Shown here piece by piece: positions 25,151-33,177 of a stretch of DNA of 64,000 nt. How positions within the stretch are numbered: position 1 is the first letter of the stretch; each line of letters starts with the position of its first letter. The position numbers and the translations under genes are program-made. The notes below the pieces were generated by a model. It made no database searches. It saw only the letters and a program-made list of their open reading frames with translations, and was not told the origin of the DNA. The stretch spans positions 248,001 to 312,000 of the forward strand of contig NZ_CP085333.1 in the NCBI RefSeq assembly GCF_020614375.1, read 5' to 3'. The DNA is from Haladaptatus salinisoli. Its GTDB lineage: Archaea > Halobacteriota > Halobacteria > Halobacteriales > Haladaptataceae.

Positions 25151-25750
25151 ATGGCAGATAATAAGCGCGGCCGAGACAAGCAAGCACACGACGTTGAAAG
25201 ACGCCAGCAAGAGCGTGAGATCGCCACAGAACTAGAGCGCGCGGACGAACTAGAGCCACCGGTGGAAGCGGAGGAACTCGCCGATTTTGAGGCGGAACTC
25301 GAAGAGCTAACATTCCCGGCGACGGGGATTGAGGTCGTCGCGGCGATCGGCGACCGTGAGATCGAATCGGACGAGGGGAGCTACAGTATCGAGGACCTAG
25401 TACCAGAGACAGACAAAGAGACGTTCGACTCTCCAGCTGCCGTCCGGGTACAGGTACAGCGGCCGACAGTTGCCGCGGCCATGAAACGAGTCGTGGAAGC
25501 CAGCAAGACGCTTCCGAATACGGATTTCAGTTGGACACAGCGCAAGGCTTACGAGAAGACCTTCCAGGAACTCAAAACGATCGACGCCGATGACGACGAT
25601 GAAGGGATCCAAGTCATCAGTGACTGGATCGTCGAGCGAATCCGCGACAAAGATACGCTCCCGACGTCCCGGGCGGTACGCCGAGAAGCGGCGAAGTTTT
25701 GTCGGGCGAACGGATATCAGGTCCGAAACGACGAGTGGCTCGGGATATAG
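25151..25750 (+). CDS. Conserved haloarchaeal protein (DUF5789-like)
   Basis: 199 residues, very acidic. A charged coiled N-terminus (KRGRDKQAHDVERRQQERE) leads to PATGIEVVAAIGDREIES, then VQRPTVAAAMKRVVEASKTL, and a conserved end SRAVRREAAKFCRANGYQVR. The layout matches a conserved haloarchaeal family that I believe is DUF5789; the number is from memory. A TATA-like AATTATAAT lies just before the start. No membrane span or catalytic motif. Confidence 0.75.
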   Translation: MADNKRGRDKQAHDVERRQQEREIATELERADELEPPVEAEELADFEAELEELTFPATGIEVVAAIGDREIESDEGSYSIEDLVPETDKETFDSPAAVRVQVQRPTVAAAMKRVVEASKTLPNTDFSWTQRKAYEKTFQELKTIDADDDDEGIQVISDWIVERIRDKDTLPTSRAVRREAAKFCRANGYQVRNDEWLGI

Positions 25751-25914
25751 ACCGACGATCAAGGGCGATTGTTGCCATGACTGCTATCAAGCTCCAAGCG
25801 TGACCGATACGCGCCCTTTATCCAGTAATGGGATGTTCTCTTGCGAGAGGCGTCTCATTCCGTCTCATTTGGAACTTCTATGGGCTTTATTGTGTTACCA
25901 GTGAAACCACTGGT

Positions 25915-26388
25915 ATGGCGCTCGATATAGAGGTCCCGGAACCACCAGACCTCTCGAACCGAGGAATGCCGCGCGAGTTCGAGTGGCAAGAAGAGACGCT
26001 CGGGTCAGAGGACTTCTACCGCGAGGACATTGAAGACCTGCTCCAGGAGGGTGCGTGGAAGGAGGGATTCAACGAGTGGACCGAGTACACAAATCTCGAT
26101 GAAGAGCACGTTCGAATTGTCAGCGACCTCGGCCTGTTCCAAGCGTTCGACTTCTACTGGGACCCAACCGAAGACCGCCTTCGCTTCGACGCCCCAATGA
26201 TTTCGGACGACTGGCGGGAGCGAGACGCGACTGAGGCGCTCGATTCGAGCACGGTTTCAATGATTGACGGTGAGTTAGAGGATCTCGGCCGAGCGGTACA
26301 GGAGGTACTGGAGGACTACCTCGAACGGAACGACGAAGCGTCCGACTATGGTTGGGGTGAGGAAACGTACGGCAAACGCGAGGAGTAA
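25915..26388 (+). CDS. Acidic hypothetical protein
   Basis: 157 residues from ATG 25915 (MALDIEVPEPPDLSNRGMP); the frame is open to 25828 but the extra part is not halophile-like. Very acidic, with many Trp and Tyr (EFEWQEETLGSEDFYRED, FNEWTEYTNLDEEHV, FDFYWDPTEDRLRFDAP). No cysteine and no membrane span. It has the same strand and general position as the DUF5789-like gene, 165 bases downstream. No family recognised. Confidence 0.6.
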   Translation: MALDIEVPEPPDLSNRGMPREFEWQEETLGSEDFYREDIEDLLQEGAWKEGFNEWTEYTNLDEEHVRIVSDLGLFQAFDFYWDPTEDRLRFDAPMISDDWRERDATEALDSSTVSMIDGELEDLGRAVQEVLEDYLERNDEASDYGWGEETYGKREE

Positions 26389-26617
26389 TTCCAGTCACTT
26401 CAGCCTGCTCGACGGCGTCCAAGATACAGATTTTCTCAGTAGTAAGCAATCGGCCCTGCTCCTCGATTGCGGTCGGAACGTGCTGATTATGCGCTTTGTA
26501 TCTTAGACGGTCGCTCCTGACCTACTCGGCTCTTTCACTATAGTGTGACTGGTGAAAATCCGCAGCAGTACCTGAATGTTATTTGAATGACGTCAAACTG
26601 GACTCGGTATACCGCCC
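26389..26617. other. Intergenic stretch with a possible minus-strand coding scrap
   Basis: On the minus strand one frame reads HNQHVPTAIEEQGRLLTTEK and ICILDAVEQAEVTGI without a start, which may be the remains of a gene end. Nothing else was recognised in this interval. Confidence 0.25.
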
Positions 26618-27070
26618 TCACTCCTGTGCGATATCCGATTCACGCCATCCAAGCGGCGATACCACATTTGCTGCCGCACGAATCAACAACTTCCGGTAAA
26701 ACCCAACATCGTACTCACTCGCCAATAGCACCCAATCCCTCGACTGCTTTGCATCGTCGACCACCACATACGACACGCTCTGACCAGGCGCACGCGCCAA
26801 CCCTAAATTAGCTGCTCGTTCGAGTGCCGCCACACTCCGCGTCGATTGCGTGTAATCCTCCCGCTTTTTCGAGACACGATTCGTGATCACCAACTCATCC
26901 GGATCGACCGCACCCCGCTCAAGTCGATCAACCCACGTTCGCAATTCCTCACACACCACCTCTGTATCATGGCGCTCATCCACCACTCGAATCAACGCTT
27001 TCTGCGCATCATCGATATACGACGGTCTACTCCGTTGGCGATACTCCATACCCCAATACTTGTACGACAC
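26618..27070 (-). pseudogene. C-terminal fragment of a family-B DNA polymerase
   Basis: 150 residues reading YKYWGMEYRQRSRPSYIDDA, NRVSKKREDYTQSTRSVAAL, GLARAPGQSVSYVVVDDAKQ and finally RAAANVVSPLGWRESDIAQ. This is the very end of the haloarchaeal family-B polymerase found on plasmids and proviruses, after the catalytic palm, so no active-site residue is present. The matching N-terminal piece lies at 27730-28144 on the same strand. The sequence between them was replaced by pieces of a DUF7344 gene and of the Gln/Asn-rich secreted-protein gene. Confidence 0.8.
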
Positions 27071-27235
27071 TCCACTTCTACTTCTTGTTCACGTAACGTG
27101 GATAATCGATCCGGGTGGAGTCGTCCATACATAACAAAATAATGCCAACACCACTGCTTGGTACCGTTGTGTATAAACGGTCCGTTTCTACGGTGCAAAC
27201 AGTATAGTGTTTCCAATATTGAATTTACTTAGATT

Positions 27236-27465
27236 TTACAATAGCTACAACTCGTTCGATTTCTCTTTCATCCCGGTAGTGAACAGTCTCGCTACGTTCG
27301 TCGTATTCAAGAATGCCATGCTTCTCCAGTCTGGGAAGATGAGTGTGGAGGAGTTGTATTCTGAGTCGGTCGGTATCCCCAGCTACATGTGTATCGCACT
27401 GCGTGCGAAGATGCGTGACGAGTTCGTCAACGGTAGCAACCGCTTGTGGCTGCCCGTGGTTACGA
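27236..27465 (-). pseudogene. 3' fragment of a DUF7344 gene
   Basis: Over about 230 bases this is nearly identical to the 3' half of the DUF7344 gene at 8706-9095. The match breaks at 27465, where the sequence continues with material matching 12055-12310. It has no start, and the frame ends without the family N-terminus. Confidence 0.75.
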
Positions 27466-27613
27466 ACACAACAACGGACGACCTGCTTATTTCTTGATGA
27501 CTGAATGGCTAGTGAGGTTTTCGACGAGGTCCGTCGCTGGCAATATCACATAAAAAAGGTTGCGCCGGTGGACTAACGCCGAATTATCGAGGGATAAGGC
27601 GATCGTTCTCGAT

Positions 27614-28144
27614 TTAGTTCTCCTGTTCGACGTCCTCGGCGGAGTTCGAGGCGACCGCGACGCCGGTCTGCGAGTTACTGTTGGACTGGCTACTTGCCTG
27701 CACCGCCGTCGCGTCGCTCCACTTGCCGATCGAGACGGCAATCTGCATCTGCGAGAGTTCGCGTTTTGGAAGCGGGTCAATCCCCTTTTCAAGACAGTAG
27801 CGAAACTCCCGCGAAAAATCGACGTTGTAACACCGATACTTATCGGGCGAGCCCCACTTGCTCACCATTCGCACCACCGAGTTCACTGCCTTGAGGTCAA
27901 CCACATCCACTCGAAGTACTTGTTCGGGGTCGTGCCGGAAGCTCACGCGTTCATCAACCACAGCGACCTTCACAACAGCGGGATGATCTCGGAGTGCAGT
28001 ACGTGCCGTCGAAAAATCGCCGTCACCATGCACCGACACGTAAATTGTCGGCGTGTACGATTCATCAACTTCACACTCCACCCCCGTCTCGGTCACCGAC
28101 CAGGTGAGCACGTCGCCGTCGGCGTAGTCGATTTTGTACACCAT
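27614..28144 (-). pseudogene. Chimera: DNA polymerase B N-terminus fused to secreted-protein tail
   Basis: The 176-codon frame starts as a family-B polymerase (residues 1-138: YKIDYADGDVLTWSVTE, DKYRCYNVDFSREFRYCLE) and switches near 27730 to the tail of the Gln/Asn-rich secreted protein (SDATAVQASSQSNSNSQTG), ending at a TAA where the intact gene has a sense codon. The polymerase part lacks exonuclease and polymerase catalytic domains. The neighbouring small gene at 28149 normally precedes such polymerases. The frame may be transcribed, but no function is likely. Confidence 0.75.
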
Positions 28145-28148
28145 CGCC

Positions 28149-28397
28149 TCATCCCAGATCGTTCAAATCATCCTCGATGTGATCAAGCCGATCTTCCAAG
28201 TCGTCCAGTTGCTTTTGCTGTTCGAGCAGAATCGAGATCAATATCGGCGTCTCAATGGCCAGTGACTGGTGAACGGTGCTGGGGTCGGTATGCAACTGCG
28301 CATACTCAAGGAGCCGGTCAAACACTGCTTGATCAGTCGGTCGAAGCGCCCGACGATACTCGTCCCATTCTGCCTCAATGTGGCTGTCGTGGATCAT
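28149..28397 (-). CDS. Small helical protein upstream of the polymerase remnant
   Basis: 82 residues from ATG 28397 (MIHDSHIEAEWDEYRRALRP). All helical, with a C-terminal coiled coil (EQQKQLDDLEDRLDHIEDDL). The stop lies four bases before the polymerase start, so the two formed an operon. Similar short proteins accompany family-B polymerases in haloarchaeal accessory replicons. Its frame is intact, unlike the polymerase. Function unknown. Confidence 0.7.
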   Translation of the reverse strand: MIHDSHIEAEWDEYRRALRPTDQAVFDRLLEYAQLHTDPSTVHQSLAIETPILISILLEQQKQLDDLEDRLDHIEDDLNDLG

Positions 28398-29166
28398 TGC
28401 AGGTAGATACGACCACTGAGATACCCTTAGGCAAGCCAGGGTCGTTTCCAAAGATTCCAATACAGGAAATGTCGATGGAAATCAGTGTGGATGTCGGCCG
28501 CGCTGGTCGCCACATTGGAGAACGAATGTGAACTGCTCACTCGCTGATTTCGATCGGTTCACTGCATCGGTAGAAGCCCACTGAAAACTCGAAAAATCTC
28601 TGCCGATTTGGCCGGGATAAATCCCATATTCCGCTCGCCAAATCTCGACAAGGGCGAGATGATGTCGAACGAATTGGTCGAAGAATCTGTGGTGGAGTTT
28701 ACACTGCTTCTAGGGGCAATTCGAAAGTGGTTGTAGAGGGTTCGATTCCGCCTCAACTGACGCAGTTGGACACGAATCTACCGCAGTCAATCACGATCAG
28801 AAAGCCCGACACTGATGGTGGAATCCAACACCCCTCATCCGTTTCCGATTTGGCTTTCCGAAAGTCCTGGTCTAGACAGACAGGGCACTGAATAAGAAAA
28901 TTTACTCAATCCATCGCGAAGGAGGCTACGGAGGGAAAGTCAGCTCTCACGACCAGCCACGGCGACACGGTCGGGTGATGACGCCAGACTGTGACGTCGC
29001 GCTGGTCTCTGGTGAGAGCGTATCTTCATTAACGACATCGGGGATAATATAAGTTCGTCAGACATCTGTTGATTTTATTATACTATCTCATCAAATAACC
29101 CCATGCAACATTTATTGGTCTCGATTTTAGCGTTGTTTTCTTTTGATTGAGTAAATCCCGCAGTAA
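28398..29166. other. Gene-free interval
   Basis: About 770 bases with short frames only. A fragment near 28650-28735 reads MSNELVEESVVEFTLLLGA and IRKWL on the plus strand and could be a scrap of a lost gene. A GTGATGA motif near 28975 lacks a matching D box. No gene or repeat could be supported. Confidence 0.3.
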
Positions 29167-29196
29167 GTGGTCATTACTCAATTATTTGGAGAACGA

Positions 29197-29601
29197 ATGG
29201 AAAGTATGAACAGCGACACAATGAAAACGAAAACAACCAGCTGGTTCGGTTCCACCACGGAGCACTCGAGACCGAGTCCACCATCCCAATACGCATTGGT
29301 CGCCTCGAAGACGATTGACCTCGAAGCATCGAATATGGAGCTTGTTACTGAAGTCGCTGATGCACTCATGAACGTGATTGAGCCGGCAGGTGGCCAAATC
29401 ATACTCTCACTGTACGAATACGTGAACCCAGATGCACTCGAAGACATCATCACAGCAAGCACGGAGAAAAAGAGTGACATCGAAGTCCGATTCATGGTTG
29501 AGGACTATCTCATCACCGTCCGGAGCGACCATACCGTTCTTATCTACGAACCAATCAGAGTACAACGCGAAACTAGTGGAAATCGATGTCCGGCTAGTTG
29601 A
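29197..29601 (+). CDS. HalOD1 output-domain protein
   Basis: 134 residues from ATG 29197 (MESMNSDTMK); a GTG start at 29167 is possible. After a polar 50-residue head, the HalOD1 pattern is visible: LVTEVADALMNVIEPAGGQI, YEYVNPDALEDIITASTEK, EVRFMVEDYLITVRSDHTVL. It is a lone gene followed by a remnant on the other strand. HalOD1 is an output domain of unknown mechanism in haloarchaeal signalling. Confidence 0.8.
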   Translation: MESMNSDTMKTKTTSWFGSTTEHSRPSPPSQYALVASKTIDLEASNMELVTEVADALMNVIEPAGGQIILSLYEYVNPDALEDIITASTEKKSDIEVRFMVEDYLITVRSDHTVLIYEPIRVQRETSGNRCPAS

Positions 29602-29667
29602 CCAAGAATAGCGATTCAATCTACTATTTACTACCTACGTTGAACCTCACAAACAAGATGGCCCTTG

Positions 29668-29838
29668 CTACTCAGATCCGTAATCAGTGAGTCGGAGTTT
29701 CCCCTCGACTTCGTACACATGGCCCTTATTGTACAAACGTTCGATGATATCTTTGGCAGTAGGCCGTTCGAGATCTTCTTTCTCAGCTAGAACGGTATAG
29801 GCTTGCTCGTAAGTAAGTAGAGATAAGCAGGCTAGAGC
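29668..29838 (-). pseudogene. Remnant of a small protein gene without a start
   Basis: An open minus-strand frame ending at 29668 reads SLLTYEQAYTVLAEKEDLER, PTAKDIIERLYNKGHVYEVE and GKLRLTDYGSE. It is clearly protein-like (a small winged-helix-like pattern) but has no ATG, GTG or TTG before the stop upstream at 29839. It is probably the surviving 3' part of a regulator gene. Confidence 0.5.
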
Positions 29839-29985
29839 CTAGTGGACTGTCCTCTGAGTACTAGCAGGAGTAAGTCATATCTAGCGACGGTGGGACTGTC
29901 AAGCGAGCGCTGTTACAACGGAACTCTGGTGTGTCACCAGCAGGACTGGCAGGAGCTGAGGCTGACTGTCTGTCCGGTGGAAAAG

Positions 29986-30012
29986 CAGCTGAAACCTGGT
30001 GTGTTTCAGCTG
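29986..30012. terminator. Perfect 10-bp hairpin
   Basis: CAGCTGAAAC and GTTTCAGCTG are separated by seven bases. It lies in a gene-free interval (29839-30129) downstream of the HalOD1 gene at 30130, which is read on the minus strand. It may end that transcript; it lacks a T run. Confidence 0.3.
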
Positions 30013-30129
30013 GGTGGGCACCCCCTCAGGTTTCATTCTATCGAGATAGAGTGAGCCTAGGTGGACACCGAGTAATCTTAGAGACCTACCGATTGGGGAG
30101 TAGCGTGACTGTATTGGCGTACCGATACG

Positions 30130-30426
30130 TCATTCATGGTCATCGCCGGTCAGTGGCTCGATCTGTAGACTATCTGGGGACACCGTCACCCGACAGCCAA
30201 TGTATTCGAAGGTAACGGTCGGGCCAGCGATGGCTTCGGGGGTGTTTTCAAAGAGTGAATCCAACGCAACTGGATCAGTCCAGTTAGAGAGTGATTCTAT
30301 CTTTGTGGCAGGCTGATGCAGTGCGTCGGCCATCGCCGACACCACGGCCATACTTGGCGGCTGACTGTAGTGTTGTTTGAAGACCGGTTCTATGTTGACG
30401 TCGGGTGGATATGAGTGATCTTTCAT
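30130..30426 (-). CDS. HalOD1 output-domain protein
   Basis: 98 residues with the HalOD1 pattern: VVSAMADALHQPATKIESLS, NWTDPVALDSLFENTPEA, VTFEYIGCRVTVSPDSLQIE. It starts 7 bases after the stop of the tandem DUF7344 protein, so the two are cotranscribed. This repeats the DUF7344-HalOD1 association seen at 15.3-16.8 kb and suggests the two domains work in one pathway. Confidence 0.85.
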   Translation of the reverse strand: MKDHSYPPDVNIEPVFKQHYSQPPSMAVVSAMADALHQPATKIESLSNWTDPVALDSLFENTPEAIAGPTVTFEYIGCRVTVSPDSLQIEPLTGDDHE

Positions 30427-30432
30427 TGATGA

Positions 30433-31623
30433 TTAAAACAGCGATTGCGATTCAGAATCGTGATCTTCAGTCTGATCATCAAGTTTAGCGAATTGGGAGC
30501 GTATCATTTGCTGCAGCAAGACAACGAGTGTGTTATCAGCCCCTTCAGCGAAGATCGCTTGTTCTTTGTGGACGCCTGCATCGGACTTCTCCCCAAGTGT
30601 TCCGATCATAACGGCTTCACGGTCAGCGAATACGAGACGGCCAACATTCTCCCCATCGACCGGAAGGTTAAGCCAGTTCGTCTGTGGTTCCCACAAGGTA
30701 ACCTCTGGAGCATGTTCCCGAACGAATCCTTGGACAGTCGGATCAGCAGTCCCAAGGTAGACGTCTACACCGCGGTCAGCAGCTTGCTTGATACGGGAAA
30801 AACACCCGGCTTCAAGGAGACCAGTCGCCGTGAACATCAGAAAGAGTTCTTCGTCGGCCTCCTCACAGAGTGATTGACCACACGAGACCGTCTTCTCTCG
30901 ACCATCGATTGTCCAGATGTCTGCATCCTTTGGCGTGTCCGTCAGGGTCACTCTGAAATTTGAACCCAGCTCGGAGTGCATCCATGGAACACGAAGGAGT
31001 GGGTGACCCTCATAGACGACCGTTTCTTCGTCCGTATTATACTCAATGAGCCCTGCCTCCTGCAGATGTGGGAGATGAACGTGCTGGAGGGACTGGAGAA
31101 CCTGCTCGACGTCCTCTGGTGGCCCGCCTCGTTGAGGTGAAGCGATGTCATGTGCCAGCGTCTGGAGTTTGATCGGATGATATTGATGGCTGAGTACGTC
31201 GAGAATGGTTCGACGACGGGCATCTGCGAGCGCCCGAAAGAGTGCATCGAGAGATGCGCTCTCCGCAGATACGTTATCCGTGATGGCTGCGAGGATACCG
31301 ACATCCTGATAGGCTGGATGGTTGGTGAGTTCGACAGTGGTAGCAGTGGTATTTTGCCGAATCAATCCCGCGGTGTCCAACTTCGGCAAATGGACGTGAT
31401 GGATGGCGGTCAGTGTCTGCTGGCGTTCTTCGTTGGTCACTTGCTCCAGTGAGTGGTTTTTGTTGGCTGCCAGGCTGGTAGCGAGTTCATCTCGCGTTAT
31501 AGACGCAGGAGCGTGGTCGTGAATGTATCCTAGAAGGTGGCGTCGCTCGCTACTTGCTAAGCATGAAAAGAGGGCGTTCAGGGAGCCGCCTCCCTTTTCA
31601 AGTCTGCCGTTCTTCTGACTCAT
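30433..31623 (-). CDS. Tandem DUF7344 protein with PLD/TrmB-like sensor domain
   Basis: 396 residues. Two DUF7344 domains at about 13-110 (LASSERRHLLGYIHDH, IHHVHLPKLDTAGLI) and 120-215 (LADARRRTILDVLSHQ, LQHVHLPHLQEAGLIEYN) are followed by a domain at about 220-375 resembling the C-terminal sensor part of TrmB-type regulators and phospholipase-D-like folds (SRIKQAADRGVDVYLGTADP, GRLVFADREAVMIGTLGEK). No HKD catalytic pair was seen, so it is probably a ligand or signal sensor. The C-terminus is acidic. A HalOD1 gene follows seven bases downstream. Confidence 0.8.
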   Translation of the reverse strand: MSQKNGRLEKGGGSLNALFSCLASSERRHLLGYIHDHAPASITRDELATSLAANKNHSLEQVTNEERQQTLTAIHHVHLPKLDTAGLIRQNTTATTVELTNHPAYQDVGILAAITDNVSAESASLDALFRALADARRRTILDVLSHQYHPIKLQTLAHDIASPQRGGPPEDVEQVLQSLQHVHLPHLQEAGLIEYNTDEETVVYEGHPLLRVPWMHSELGSNFRVTLTDTPKDADIWTIDGREKTVSCGQSLCEEADEELFLMFTATGLLEAGCFSRIKQAADRGVDVYLGTADPTVQGFVREHAPEVTLWEPQTNWLNLPVDGENVGRLVFADREAVMIGTLGEKSDAGVHKEQAIFAEGADNTLVVLLQQMIRSQFAKLDDQTEDHDSESQSLF

Positions 31624-31977
31624 TCTTAAGTAGGTTGCGAAGAGTATGAATAAACGTTCGGGCTGAATAATCAGCTTGTATTTCGATACTGTACAAATTC
31701 GTCGGGAGTGGCGACGCGGAGCGGCCCGCTGTAGTCACTACAACTGTAGTTCTTAATTAGGGAGTCTGGAATTACGACCAAATCAACGGAGGAAGTGCGA
31801 GTTACGATCAGTCCATTCGACACTATTGGTGAGACGATTCGCGACACGGCTACTGCGGAGGCGAAACAACTCGCAGAGTTTCTTGAGAGGGTCGCTTGTA
31901 CTCGGCTGGCAATCTTCTTAAACTGGTACGATTCCCTCCAGTGTTACTGTATCACGATTTTAATTGGCAATGGCGAG
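31624..31977. other. Intergenic interval with a doubtful frame
   Basis: A frame from GTG 31795 reads MRVTISPFDTIGETIRDTAT and AEAKQLAEFLERVACTR before losing protein character near the MITE at 31978. It may be a gene truncated by that element. It is not called as a gene. Confidence 0.3.
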
Positions 31978-32360
31978 TGACATCCTCCCGCGCCTCAAGA
32001 CGCGGGCCTCCCACACGCCGGTCGTGCTGAGTAGGGACGGTTACGGTTCGCACCCCGATGAGGTGCTGGCTATGCCACGCCACCGGTACTCCTATCGTGT
32101 CCGGGAAATGGACGGGACTTGGAGGTACCTGACTGTTTTGTGTCGGTTGGGTGTCCGAGGGCTTACTTGTTTGATTTCGGCGTTCGCTGTGGCAAACACC
32201 CAGTCAACTGCCAGGTTGCGGACTGGCAGAACCCGATGGGGGTACCATCGAATCGACACCGAGAGAACCCACGAAGAGCGCCGAAGACTGTACCGTACAG
32301 TGAAGTAACCAAAGACGGCGAGTCATCCACACCCTCAAGGGTGTGGTCTTCTCGCCTACA
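31978..32360 (+). mobile_element. MITE-like element with IS200/IS605-type end hairpins
   Basis: One end has TGACATCCTCCCGCG followed by a hairpin CCCGCG-N8-CGCGGG (31987-32006). The other has CCACACCC-TCAA-GGGTGTGG (32327-32346) followed by TCTTCTCGCCTAC. These are the subterminal hairpins of haloarchaeal IS1341/IS605 elements. The interior of about 320 bp has no transposase. It lies between the broken frame at 31795 and the ABC transporter genes. Confidence 0.6.
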
Positions 32361-32394
32361 ATCCTATAATCCAAGGTCAACTCGACTACTACAA

Positions 32395-33066
32395 TTACGG
32401 CTCGACTTTTCGCTCAACGATGTCACCGTCTGCTAAGAACATAGTATCCTGATAGAGCGGGCTCAATTGCACGTCATGGCTAATTGTGACAAGTGCCGTG
32501 TCAGTACTCTCTTGGACATCAAACAGTAGTTCAAGCACTTTATCGGTCGTATCTGGATCGAGTTGCCCTGTCGGCTCGTCGGCAAGAATAATTGCCGGCC
32601 GGTTTGCAAGAGCACGAGCGATTGCAACTCGCTGTTTTTCACCACCACTTAACGTTGCAGGATATTGGTCAGTCAAATCCATAATGTCAAGTTGTGTGAA
32701 GAGGTTCTTAAGCCAAGATTCATCACGTTCTCCAGTATGATCCTGCGGTACTGCTGCGTTCTCCCACGCAGTGAGATCAGAGATCAACTGAAAATCTTGG
32801 AAAATAAACCCGATTGTATCTCGACGCAAGCGCGCTCGTTCTCGTTCCGGCAGCGTACTTGCATCAGAACCCATGACCTCCAGTGTGCCACTAGAAGGTG
32901 TGTCTAATAACCCAAGAATATTGAAGAGAGTCGTTTTCCCTGCCCCACTTGGTCCCTGAATAAGCAACCGTGCGTCAGCAGGAACTCTTAAAGAAACATT
33001 TGACAAGATTTCAGAAGAACCACGAGTAACGCTAATATCGGTCGCTTTGAGGACGGTCTCTTCCAT
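32395..33066 (-). CDS. ABC transporter ATP-binding protein (MacB/LolD type)
   Basis: 223 residues. Walker A GPSGAGKTT at about 38-46, Q-loop FIFQDFQLI near 89, signature LSGGEKQRVAIARAL near 140, Walker B AIILADEPTGQLD near 159, and the H-loop VTISHD near 195. The subgroup is that of MacB/LolD ATPases, which power FtsX-type permeases that move or release substrates at the outer face rather than import solutes. The matching permease is encoded 111 bases upstream on the same strand. Confidence 0.95.
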   Translation of the reverse strand: MEETVLKATDISVTRGSSEILSNVSLRVPADARLLIQGPSGAGKTTLFNILGLLDTPSSGTLEVMGSDASTLPERERARLRRDTIGFIFQDFQLISDLTAWENAAVPQDHTGERDESWLKNLFTQLDIMDLTDQYPATLSGGEKQRVAIARALANRPAIILADEPTGQLDPDTTDKVLELLFDVQESTDTALVTISHDVQLSPLYQDTMFLADGDIVERKVEP

Positions 33067-33177
33067 TTAACAAGTCGTATGACTGCACCAAACAAAAAGT
33101 ATGGTGCTGAATCTATGTCGAATTCGATCTCAATTGTCCTTTGTCACGTCATTAAAAATCAATTAGACGAAGAATCT

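Noticed and set aside
27560..28531. 323-codon plus-strand frame
   Set aside because: Antisense to the polymerase chimera and the small helical gene; His/Arg-rich composition.
28960..29030. Possible C/D box RNA
   Set aside because: A GTGATGA box is present, but no CTGA D box at suitable distance.
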